A stretch of DNA of 12,456 bases, taken from contig DDEV01000015.1 in the NCBI GenBank assembly GCA_002336855.1, positions 5,264-17,719 of the forward strand, written 5' to 3'. Of the stretch, positions 1 to 6,137 are shown piece by piece. Origin of the DNA: Leucobacter sp. UBA1945. GTDB taxonomy: Bacteria; Actinomycetota; Actinomycetes; Actinomycetales; Microbacteriaceae. Each line of letters opens with the position of its first letter. Positions within the stretch are counted from its first letter, which is position 1. The notes beneath the pieces were generated by a model. The model was given only the letters and a program-made list of their open reading frames with translations, was not told the DNA's origin and searched no databases. The translations under genes were made by a program, and so were the position numbers.

Positions 1-629
1 ACCTCGGTCGAGCCGGTGAAGACGAGCTTGCGCACCGCAGGGTGCGTGACGAAGCGCTCCCCAACCACCGAGCCGCGGCCCGCGAGCACCTGGAAGAGCC
101 CCTCCGGCAGGCCCGCCTCGAGGGCGAGCTCGCCGAGGCGCATGCTCGTGAGCGGGGTCCACTCGGCCGGCTTCAGCACGACCGCATTGCCCGCGGCGAG
201 CGCCGGCGCGAAGCCCCACGAGGCGATGGTCATCGGAAAGTTCCACGGGGTGATCACGCCGACGACGCCGAGCGGCTCGTGAAAGGTCACGTCGAGGCCG
301 CCAGCAACCGGAATCTGCTTGCCGATGAGGCGTTCTGGCGACGCCGAGTAGTACTCGAGCACGTCGCGCACGTGGCCCGCCTCCCAGCGCGACTGGGTGA
401 TGGGGTGGCCTGAGTTGCGGGTTTCGAGCACGGCGAGGTGCTCGATGTCTGAGTCGACCGCGTCTGCGAAGCGGCGAAGCGCCCGCGCGCGATCGGCCGG
501 GGCGACCTTCGCCCACTCTCGCTGCGCGGCGACGGCACGCGCGATCGCGGCGTCGGTGCCGGCCTCGTCGAGGTGCTCGACCTCGGTGACGACGCTCTCG
601 TCGGCGGGGTTGATAACGGTGTAGCTCAT
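1..629 (-). CDS. NAD(P)-dependent aldehyde dehydrogenase, N-terminal part (runs off left edge)
   Basis: Only the first 209 codons lie in the window; the family is normally about 450-500 residues. Seen: the ALDH cofactor-binding core, with TPWNFP (Asn130 in the WNFP motif), LKPAEWTP (Lys153) and FTGSTE at the edge. The catalytic Glu and Cys lie outside. The ATG at 629 follows an AAAGGA ribosome site and overlaps the stop of the upstream hydrolase gene as ATGA, so the two are probably translationally coupled. Known family role: oxidation of an aldehyde to its acid with NAD(P)+. Inference from neighbours: the substrate is an aldehyde from amine catabolism, for example gamma-glutamyl-gamma-aminobutyraldehyde (PuuC-like) or a gamma-glutamylated acetaldehyde. 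The fragment alone cannot fix substrate specificity. Confidence 0.93.
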   Translation of the reverse strand, partial: MSYTVINPADESVVTEVEHLDEAGTDAAIARAVAAQREWAKVAPADRARALRRFADAVDSDIEHLAVLETRNSGHPITQSRWEAGHVRDVLEYYSASPERLIGKQIPVAGGLDVTFHEPLGVVGVITPWNFPMTIASWGFAPALAAGNAVVLKPAEWTPLTSMRLGELALEAGLPEGLFQVLAGRGSVVGERFVTHPAVRKLVFTGSTE

Positions 630-1426
630 GCGTGTTCCTTTACATTGCGTGCTGCGTCGCGGTCTACACCCGCGGCGGCGATGCGGGCGCGGGCCGCCTC
701 GACAAGGCCGGCGAAGAGTCGGCGATCCTTTTCGTGCTCTTCTGGATGCCACTGCACGGCGAGGCAGAAGGTGGAGTCTGGTCGCTCGACGGCCTCGATG
801 ATGCCGTCTTCGGTGCGGCTCGTGACGACGAGGCCCGTCGCGACCTCGCCGATGGCCTGGTGGTGGTAGAGCGGCGCCTTTGCGCTGAGGTCGTCGCCGT
901 AGACCTCTGCGATCTTCGTGCCTGGCTCAACCGACACCTCGATCTCGTTGAACCGTGCCGCACCGAGTTGGTACCGCTCATCGCCGACCTCGTCTGGCAA
1001 GTGCTGAATGAGGTCGCCGCCGAGCGTCACGTTGAGCATCTGGGCGCCACGGCAGATGCCGAGAAACGGGAGGTCGGCGTCGAGCGCCGCCCGAATGAGC
1101 GCGTCTTCGAAGGCATCGCGATCCTCTCGCGGAGCCCCCGTTTTCTCGTGCGCCTGCTGACCGTAGCGCCTCGGGTCGACGTCGGCGCCGCCTGCAACGA
1201 TGAGCCCGTCGAGGGAGGCGAGGATCCTCTTCGCCGCCTGCGCATCGACTGCCTGCGGTGGGAGCACCACGACAGTGCCGCCCGCGTCGGTCACCGCACG
1301 AATGTAGACCTCTGGCAGAAACGATGCCCGCACATCCCAGACGCCGGTCTGCGCCTGCTCGAGATAGCTCGTGATACCGATGACCGGCCGTACGGCCTCG
1401 GCCGCTGACAGCTCAGAGTCGTTCAA
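626..1426 (-). CDS. puuD: Class I glutamine amidotransferase-like hydrolase (peptidase C26), gamma-glutamyl-GABA hydrolase type
   Basis: This cytosolic hydrolase should cleave the gamma-glutamyl group from a gamma-glutamylated acid such as gamma-glutamyl-GABA, releasing glutamate. Seen: 266 residues, close to E. coli PuuD (254). The nucleophile Cys125 sits in LGICRGAQMLN, the His227/Glu229 pair in QWHPE, and HHQAI (188-192) and VAGGADVDP (77-85) are typical of the C26 hydrolases. Start choice: no ATG fits near the true N-terminus. A TTG at 1426 lies 14 bp inside the end of the synthetase gene and about 9 nt after a GGGAGAGG ribosome site, and gives a family-sized protein. The ATG at 1639 would overlap the previous gene by over 220 bp and adds an arginine-rich, non-homologous leader. 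The role as PuuD rests on the operon and is less certain than the fold. Confidence 0.9.
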   Translation of the reverse strand: MNDSELSAAEAVRPVIGITSYLEQAQTGVWDVRASFLPEVYIRAVTDAGGTVVVLPPQAVDAQAAKRILASLDGLIVAGGADVDPRRYGQQAHEKTGAPREDRDAFEDALIRAALDADLPFLGICRGAQMLNVTLGGDLIQHLPDEVGDERYQLGAARFNEIEVSVEPGTKIAEVYGDDLSAKAPLYHHQAIGEVATGLVVTSRTEDGIIEAVERPDSTFCLAVQWHPEEHEKDRRLFAGLVEAARARIAAAGVDRDAARNVKEHA

Positions 1427-2783
1427 AGCCCCGCACCCTCTCCCAGTCAGTGATCGCCGCGTCGAACGCACGCACTTCGACGCGCGCAGCGTGCACGTAG
1501 TGTTCCACGACCTCGTCGCCGAAGACCTCGCGAGCGAGCGCAGACTGCTCGAACAGATCGGCCGCGTCGCGCAGGGTGGTCGGCACCCGCTCGACGTCGC
1601 TCGTGTAGGCGTTGCCGGTGAGCGCATCGCCCAGTTCAAGCTCGTGTTCGATGCCGTAGAGTCCCGAAGCGAGCATGCCAGCGACAGCGAGGTACTGATT
1701 CACGTCGCCGCCGGGCACGCGGTTCTCGACGCGCATGCCCTGGCCCTTGCCCACCACGCGCAGTGCGCAGGTGCGGTTATCGTGGCCCCACGCCACCGCT
1801 GTGGGCGCGAAGCTGCCGTCGACGAAGCGTTTGTACGAGTTGATGTTCGGCGCATAGAGCAGGGTGAACTCGCGCATCGCCCTGAGCTGGCCCGCGATGT
1901 AGTGGCGAAACAGCTTCGACATGCCATCGGGCGCCGAGCTGTCGGCGAACACCGGCTCGCCTGCACTGTTGCGCAGGCTCGAGTGCACGTGGCAGCTGTT
2001 GCCCTCGCGCTCGTTGAACTTCGCCATGAAGGTGATGCTCTTGCCGTGCGCGTCGGCGATCTCTTTCGAACCGCTCTTGTAGATCGAGTGGTTGTCGCAG
2101 GTGGGCAGGGCGTGGGCGTAGCGAAACGCGATCTCCTGCTGACCCAGGTTGCACTCGCCCTTCACACCCTCGCAGTACATGCCCGCGCCGTCCATGCTGT
2201 TACGAATGTCGCGCAGCAGCGGTTCGAGACGGGTCGAGGCCTGCAGCGCGTAGTCGGTGTTGTAGTCGCTCGCGGGGGTGAGATCGCGGTACCCGTTTCG
2301 CCACGCGCTGCGGTAGTCGTCGTCGAAGACGATGAACTCGAGCTCGGTGCCGACGAACGGAATCAGGTCGTGCTCGGCGAGGCGGTCGATCTGGCGCTTC
2401 AGAATTGCGCGCGGCGACACCGGGATCGGCGTGTGGTCGTTCGCCGTGGTGAGGTCGGCAATGACCATCGCGGTGCCGGGCAGCCACGGGGTGCGGCGCA
2501 GAGTGCCGAGGTCTGGGATCATCGCCATGTCGCCGTAGCCGCTCTCCCAGCTCGTGAGCGCGTAACCGTCAACCGTGTTGAGCTCGACGTCGACCGCGAG
2601 CAGGTAGTTGCAGCACTCGGCACCGTGATCCATGATGTCTTCGAGAAACAGCCTCGCCGACACGCGCTTGCCGACGAGCCGCCCCTGCATGTCGGTGAAC
2701 GCAACGATCACGGTGTCGATTTCGCCACTCGCGACCGCGCTGTGCAGCTCGTCCGGGGTGAGGTTTCCGCTCGTCAGGGTCAT
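1413..2783 (-). CDS. puuA: Glutamine synthetase family protein, probable gamma-glutamylpolyamine (or other amine) synthetase
   Basis: The protein has 456 residues and the glutamine synthetase fold. Seen: GTELEF (145-150), the metal-binding segment EGVKGECNLGQQEI (205-218), CHVHSSL (264-270), NSYKRFVDGSFAP (315-327), DNR (335-337) and the glutamate site ENRVPGG (353-359). The adenylylation motif of housekeeping GlnA (NLYDLP type) is absent from the C-terminal part. Known for PuuA/GlnA3-type relatives: ATP-dependent ligation of glutamate to a polyamine, or to ethanolamine in GlnA4. Position as first gene before a PuuD-like hydrolase and an aldehyde dehydrogenase supports such a role rather than ammonia assimilation. 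Start: ATG 2783 has AAGGAG 10 nt upstream. An in-frame ATG at 2861 lacks a good ribosome site and adds a tail foreign to the family. The amine substrate is not fixed by the sequence. Confidence 0.92.
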   Translation of the reverse strand: MTLTSGNLTPDELHSAVASGEIDTVIVAFTDMQGRLVGKRVSARLFLEDIMDHGAECCNYLLAVDVELNTVDGYALTSWESGYGDMAMIPDLGTLRRTPWLPGTAMVIADLTTANDHTPIPVSPRAILKRQIDRLAEHDLIPFVGTELEFIVFDDDYRSAWRNGYRDLTPASDYNTDYALQASTRLEPLLRDIRNSMDGAGMYCEGVKGECNLGQQEIAFRYAHALPTCDNHSIYKSGSKEIADAHGKSITFMAKFNEREGNSCHVHSSLRNSAGEPVFADSSAPDGMSKLFRHYIAGQLRAMREFTLLYAPNINSYKRFVDGSFAPTAVAWGHDNRTCALRVVGKGQGMRVENRVPGGDVNQYLAVAGMLASGLYGIEHELELGDALTGNAYTSDVERVPTTLRDAADLFEQSALAREVFGDEVVEHYVHAARVEVRAFDAAITDWERVRGFERL

Positions 2784-2900
2784 GTGATGTGTGCTCCTTG
2801 CTCGCCATCGAGAAAGTGGTGCGGTGATCCAGCGCCACCAAAAGGTAGAACTTCCAACCATTAAAGCATACGAGGATCGCGGCCCGCACTCTGCACACAG
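2784..2900 (-). promoter_or_regulatory. Leader and probable promoter region of the amine-catabolism operon
   Basis: This gap lies between the ATG of the synthetase gene and the terminator of the next gene. It contains an AT-richer patch (about 2838-2870) in otherwise GC-rich DNA. Read on the minus strand, TATGCT at 2870-2865 matches TATAAT in 4 of 6 places and could be a -10 element, giving a leader of roughly 75 nt. I see no good -35 at 17-18 nt. An imperfect inverted repeat lies at about 2845-2860 (GGT..GG..TTC.ACC on the minus strand) and might be an operator. Both are weak. Confidence 0.3.
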
Positions 2901-2938
2901 AAAAAGCGAGCCGCCGGGTCGCCCCGACGGCTCGCTTT
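2901..2938 (-). terminator. Rho-independent terminator of the FKBP lipoprotein gene
   Basis: The two arms 2903-2918 and 2923-2938 pair over 16 positions around a four-base loop, which is GCGA (GNRA type) in minus-strand RNA. One pair is a G-U wobble in minus-strand RNA but a C-A mismatch in plus-strand RNA. A run of five U follows in the minus direction (2905-2901). Both features show the terminator works for the minus-strand gene ending at 2959. It also insulates the downstream amine operon from read-through. Confidence 0.92.
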
Positions 2939-2958
2939 CGCCCAGTTGCCTTCGCTCG

Positions 2959-3957
2959 CTACTCGGCGTGCACCGTGCCGAGAATGTCGAGCACGAAGAC
3001 CATTACGTCGTCTGGCTGGTGACCCTGCTGCTGCAGCCCTGCCGCGCCGTAGCCGCCGTCTTCGGCGGGAACGATCGACATCACCTGTGAACCAACAGTC
3101 TGGCCGACGAGCGCCTTCGAGAAGCCACCGATCACGCCCGTCGTCACGAAGCCGATCGGCTCGCCGCGACTCCAGCTCGAGTCGAACTCTTCGCCCGTGC
3201 GCCAGATCACGCCTCGGTAGTTCACGTAGACGCGGTCGCCCTCTTGCACCTTCTCGCCGTCGCCCTTGATGAGCGTCTCGACGGTGAGCTTGTCGGGAGC
3301 AGTCGCACCCTCGGGAATGGTGATCGTCGGCGAGCCGTCAGCTGCGAGCTCGACGGTCGGCAGCCCTGCTGCCGGCTTCTGCGCTTCGCCCTCGGCCTTC
3401 TTCAGCAGCTCTTCCGGCTTCAGGGTGCCAGGCTCTGCCTTGGCCTGCTCTGCCGAAAGCACATCGAACACCATCACGATGCTGTCTTTCGGGTCGACTC
3501 CGAACTGTGCCGCCGAGTCGCCGAGCACATCTGCCGCGGGGGCGACAGCAGCAACCCGGTCGCCGACCGATGCGCAGCTCAGCACCTCGAGCGCCCACGG
3601 CTGCAGGCCCTGGCTGCTGAGCTGCAGACCCGACTTGCCGCTCTGCAGCACCTCACCGTTCTTGCCGTTGAAGAGTGAGAGCTGGGCCTCGATGGTGTCG
3701 TTCTCTGTGACCTGCTCGCCGTCACCCTTGATCGAGGTCGAGGCCTGCAGATCCTTCGCCTTGATCGGGGTTTTCGTCTTCAGTTCGAGCTTCTCGGCAC
3801 CGAAGTCGCCCTTGAACTCGAGCGACTTGCTGATCTCACCCTCGGGCGCGCATGTGACACCGTCGATCGAGCTGGTGACGCCCCCGCTGCAGGCGGTCAG
3901 CAGGCCGGCCACCATGGCAACGGGCATCAGGGCGAGTAGTGCGCGGGAGCGTTTCAC
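2959..3957 (-). CDS. Lipoprotein with tandem FKBP-type peptidyl-prolyl isomerase domains
   Basis: The predicted 332-residue exported lipoprotein has a lysine/arginine N-terminus, a hydrophobic stretch (6-20) and the lipobox LTAC with Cys23, so it should be anchored outside the membrane. The C-terminal domain (about 224-330) is a recognisable FKBP domain: DRVYVNYRG, GEEFDSS, VIGGF, and GYG near 302. The usual active-site Trp of VIPGW is Phe279 here. The segment 72-170 looks like a diverged second copy: IKGDGEQVTEND (76-87) mirrors IKGDGEKVQEGD (230-241), but the aromatic pocket is lost. A charged linker (170-222) joins them. Start: GTG 3957 with AAGAGG about 5 nt upstream; the longer in-frame ATG at 4035 would bury the signal peptide. 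Likely role: folding of secreted proteins by cis/trans proline isomerisation, with only the second domain likely to be active. The gene ends in a strong terminator. Confidence 0.9.
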   Translation of the reverse strand: MKRSRALLALMPVAMVAGLLTACSGGVTSSIDGVTCAPEGEISKSLEFKGDFGAEKLELKTKTPIKAKDLQASTSIKGDGEQVTENDTIEAQLSLFNGKNGEVLQSGKSGLQLSSQGLQPWALEVLSCASVGDRVAAVAPAADVLGDSAAQFGVDPKDSIVMVFDVLSAEQAKAEPGTLKPEELLKKAEGEAQKPAAGLPTVELAADGSPTITIPEGATAPDKLTVETLIKGDGEKVQEGDRVYVNYRGVIWRTGEEFDSSWSRGEPIGFVTTGVIGGFSKALVGQTVGSQVMSIVPAEDGGYGAAGLQQQGHQPDDVMVFVLDILGTVHAE

Positions 3958-4070
3958 GGGTACCTCTTCACAAGTTTGAGCGGCGCCAGAAATGGCGCAC
4001 AAGTCACTAGTCTGCCCGACGAATCCGAACAGCAACTGTGCGCAGCCGTTCTGCCGGATAAAGTTTTGAC
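3958..4070. promoter_or_regulatory. Divergent intergenic region between the FKBP lipoprotein and plsC genes
   Basis: This 113-bp gap must hold promoters for both genes. A perfect 6-bp hairpin (GCGCCA 3983-3988, loop GAAA, TGGCGC 3993-3998) lies in the presumed leader of the FKBP gene. The 7-mer CACAAGT occurs on both sides of it (3969-3975 and 3998-4004). For the plus strand, TAAAGT (4059-4064) is a candidate -10 directly before plsC. I see no convincing promoter for the minus strand. Confidence 0.5.
4059..4064 (+). promoter_or_regulatory. Candidate -10 element of plsC, leaderless arrangement
   Basis: TAAAGT matches TATAAT at 4 of 6 positions and ends 6 nt before the ATG at 4071, so transcription would begin at or next to the start codon. 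No Shine-Dalgarno sequence precedes this ATG, which fits a leaderless mRNA. No clear -35 is visible. Confidence 0.4.
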
Positions 4071-4751
4071 ATGGTTTCAGGGCAATCGGCGGCGCGGCCG
4101 GGCATCGTCTTCACGATCGGCCGCGCCGTGCTGCGGCCGCTGCTCTGGTTGCGATTTCGGCCGAGGGTGACGGGGCGCGAGCACGTTCCGGCACACGGGC
4201 CGGTGCTGCTTGCCAGCAACCACCTCTCGGCGGTCGACACGATTCTCATTCCCTCGTTCTCACCCCGCAAGGTACAGTTTCTGGCCAAGGCGTCGCTGTT
4301 CGCGACCCCCATCGGCGGCTGGTTCTTCAGGCACATCGGGGCGATCCCTGTGCACCGCGAGGCGGGCTCTGCCGCCCAGGCCGCACTCGAGGCCGGCACC
4401 CGCGTGCTCGCCGCAGGGCAGGTGTTCGCGGTGTTTCCCGAGGGCAGCCGGTCGCGCGATGGACGCCTCTACCGGGGACGCAGTGGGGCCGCGTTCATGG
4501 CGCTCGAGACGGGTGCCACTGTCGTGCCGGTTGGGTTGATCGGCATCAACCGCGCCATCGTCGACCCGGCGACCGGCAAGCCGGCACCAGCCGAGATCAG
4601 GTTCGGCGCGCCGATCGATCTTTCAGACCTCGCCGCGCTGCCCGGCGGCCGAGCGCGGCGAGAGGCGACCGAGCGCATCATGGCAGCAATCCAGCAGCTC
4701 ACCGGGCAGGAGCTCGCCGGCGGCTATTCCGAGGGCGGCCGCGGCGCGTAG
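4071..4751 (+). CDS. plsC: 1-acyl-sn-glycerol-3-phosphate acyltransferase (PlsC/AGPAT family)
   Basis: The enzyme should transfer a fatty acyl chain to lysophosphatidic acid or a similar lysophospholipid at the inner face of the membrane. Seen, in order, are the four family blocks: NHLSAVD (50-56; His51 and Asp56 form the HX4D catalytic pair), GAIPVHR (90-96), FPEGSRS (122-128) and VVPVGL (151-156). At 226 residues it has normal length for the short bacterial form, with one hydrophobic N-terminal region (about 10-27) that may contact the membrane. No ribosome-binding site precedes the ATG; a -10-like hexamer ends 6 nt before it. The last 28 bp overlap the end of the convergent membrane-protein gene. 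Acyltransferases of this family vary in acceptor, so the exact lysolipid is unproven. Confidence 0.92.
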   Translation: MVSGQSAARPGIVFTIGRAVLRPLLWLRFRPRVTGREHVPAHGPVLLASNHLSAVDTILIPSFSPRKVQFLAKASLFATPIGGWFFRHIGAIPVHREAGSAAQAALEAGTRVLAAGQVFAVFPEGSRSRDGRLYRGRSGAAFMALETGATVVPVGLIGINRAIVDPATGKPAPAEIRFGAPIDLSDLAALPGGRARREATERIMAAIQQLTGQELAGGYSEGGRGA

Positions 4752-5242
4752 TTCTTATGTTCCAGGGCGAGGATCGCTCTGCCCGTCTGCACAGCCAACA
4801 CGATGAGCAGCAGCATCGTCAGCAGATCTGCCCCGATGTAGATGTAGTGCCAGGGCGACTCCCCCGGGTTCGCGCCGGCGAGCACCAGATCGGTGCGCGC
4901 GTTGAGCGGCGGCCGCACCACGCCAACCTTCAGTACGAACACGATCGCGAGCAGAATCACAGAGCGCACCCGCCCGCGCGCGGGCCGCACGCCGGGCCAG
5001 AACGTCAGCGCAAGCAGCACAGCAAGCAGCACCCCCTCGACGATGTTGAGCGCGAAGAAAACCAGCCTCCCGATTCCGAGGCCGAGGGGAATCGTGATGC
5101 CCGGAGCCTGAAACTTCAGCGGCGCCTCGATAAAGCTGATGGCGGCGACGAGGCCGAACCAAAGAATCGGCACGGCAAAGCGCCAGAGCTCGAGCTTCAG
5201 CGGCACGCTTGCTCGAATCTCGGAGCTCCCGCTCGCCCGCAT
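4724..5242 (-). CDS. Conserved four-helix membrane protein of unknown function
   Basis: I do not recognise a named family. Seen: 172 residues with four hydrophobic segments at about 20-38, 55-82, 92-110 and 131-157. Polar motifs that look like conserved signatures lie at the segment borders: ISFIEAPLKFQAP (35-47), RPPLNARTD (110-118) and GESPWHYIYI (127-136), followed by an Asp in the fourth segment. The ATG at 5242 lies 2 bp after the rsmI stop with only a weak GGGGTG ribosome site, so the gene is probably the second cistron of an rsmI operon. Its 3' end overlaps plsC (opposite strand) by 28 bp. The motif pattern argues for a real, constrained protein rather than a chance frame; function is unknown. 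Confidence 0.83.
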   Translation of the reverse strand: MRASGSSEIRASVPLKLELWRFAVPILWFGLVAAISFIEAPLKFQAPGITIPLGLGIGRLVFFALNIVEGVLLAVLLALTFWPGVRPARGRVRSVILLAIVFVLKVGVVRPPLNARTDLVLAGANPGESPWHYIYIGADLLTMLLLIVLAVQTGRAILALEHKNYAPRPPSE

Positions 5243-5244
5243 GC

Positions 5245-6072
5245 TCAGCGCACCCCGGCCCTAGCCGTAAGTGCCGCGGCATAGAGTTCCTTTGCCGAGA
5301 GCCCCGTGGCCTCGGCAACCGCGCGGGTGGCGTCTTTCATGCGTTCCCCCGCACCCACTCGCGCGAGCACCTCGTCGAGCGCCGTTTCGGGCGAGGCTGC
5401 GGTCTCGGGAGCGCCCGCAACGACCAGCACGATCTCGCCCCGCACCCCCGCAGAGGCCCATTCCGCAAGCTCGCCGAGGGATCCTCGCTTCACCTCTTCG
5501 TGGAGCTTCGTGAGCTCGCGACAGACCGCGGCGCTTCGCTCGCTGCCGAACTCCTCGGCGAGCGCGGTGAGGGTGTCGGCGATGCGCGAGGGAGCCTCGA
5601 AGAACACGAGCGTGCGGCGTTCTGCGGCGAGCGCGCGCAGCGCACGCGAACGCTCCCCGGCCTTTCGAGGCAAAAATCCCTCGAATGTGAAGCGGTCTGT
5701 GGGCAGTCCCGCGACGGCGAGGGCAGTGATGACCGCGCTCGGGCCCGGGATCGCGCTGACCGTGACGCCGCGCTCCGCGGCGAGCTGCACGACGCGAAAC
5801 CCTGGGTCTGAAACGGTCGGCATCCCGGCGTCACTCACGAGCATGATCTCTTCGTGCTCGGCGCGATCGACGATCCATGAGGCACGGTCGCGCTCGTTGT
5901 GGTCGTGCAGAGCGATGAGCTCGGGGCGTGCCTCGATGCCCAGCAGGCGCAGCAGCTGCGCTGTGTGCCTGGTGTCTTCTGCGGCGATGGCGTCTGCGCT
6001 CTCAAACGCCTCGCGCAGGCGGGGCGAGGCGTCGCCGAGGTTTCCGATTGGGGTCGCGGCGAGCCAGAGCAT
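5245..6072 (-). CDS. rsmI: 16S rRNA (cytidine1402-2'-O)-methyltransferase
   Basis: RsmI uses S-adenosylmethionine to methylate the 2'-OH of C1402 in the decoding centre of 16S rRNA. Seen: 275 residues, the normal length, with the full set of family motifs: ATPIGNLGD (6-14), AEDTRHT (31-37), VSDAGMPTVSDPG (79-91), IPGPSA (108-113), FLPRKAGER (133-141), FFEAPSRI (157-164), RELTKLHEE (185-193) and RGEIVLVV (211-218). The fold is the tetrapyrrole-methylase type and the C-terminal helical tail is complete. Start ATG 6072 places ATPIGN at the expected distance from the N-terminus. It has no Shine-Dalgarno sequence but a TAGCAT hexamer 6 nt upstream. The membrane-protein gene follows 2 bp downstream. 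Confidence 0.97.
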   Translation of the reverse strand: MLWLAATPIGNLGDASPRLREAFESADAIAAEDTRHTAQLLRLLGIEARPELIALHDHNERDRASWIVDRAEHEEIMLVSDAGMPTVSDPGFRVVQLAAERGVTVSAIPGPSAVITALAVAGLPTDRFTFEGFLPRKAGERSRALRALAAERRTLVFFEAPSRIADTLTALAEEFGSERSAAVCRELTKLHEEVKRGSLGELAEWASAGVRGEIVLVVAGAPETAASPETALDEVLARVGAGERMKDATRAVAEATGLSAKELYAAALTARAGVR

Positions 6073-6078
6073 GTCTCA

Positions 6079-6084
6079 ATGCTA
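6079..6084 (-). promoter_or_regulatory. Candidate -10 element of rsmI, leaderless arrangement
   Basis: TAGCAT on the minus strand matches TATAAT at 4 of 6 positions and is followed by 6 nt and then the ATG at 6072. There is no Shine-Dalgarno sequence. No recognisable -35 is visible in the GC-rich DNA upstream. Confidence 0.42.
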
Positions 6085-6121
6085 TGCCCGTCGCGGCCGG
6101 GGGCGGCTACCAGGCGTGGCC

Positions 6122-6130
6122 TGACAGAAT
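6122..6130 (+). promoter_or_regulatory. Candidate extended -10 of the DsbA-like gene, leaderless arrangement
   Basis: TGA-CAGAAT has the TGn of an extended -10 and a hexamer matching TATAAT at 4 of 6 positions. It ends 7 nt before the ATG at 6138, where no Shine-Dalgarno sequence is present. It lies in the 65-bp gap shared with the divergent rsmI gene. Confidence 0.42.
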
Positions 6131-6137
6131 AGAACTC

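Noticed and set aside
2784..2861. N-terminal extension of the synthetase from ATG 2861
   Set aside because: No good ribosome site there, the added residues are foreign to the family, and ATG 2783 has AAGGAG at good spacing.
1371..2864. A long open plus-strand frame (497 codons) opposite the synthetase gene, and a similar one at 632-1408 opposite the hydrolase
   Set aside because: The minus-strand genes have full family motifs and ribosome sites. The plus-strand translations are Val/Ala/Arg-rich mirrors with no motif, as expected in high-GC DNA.
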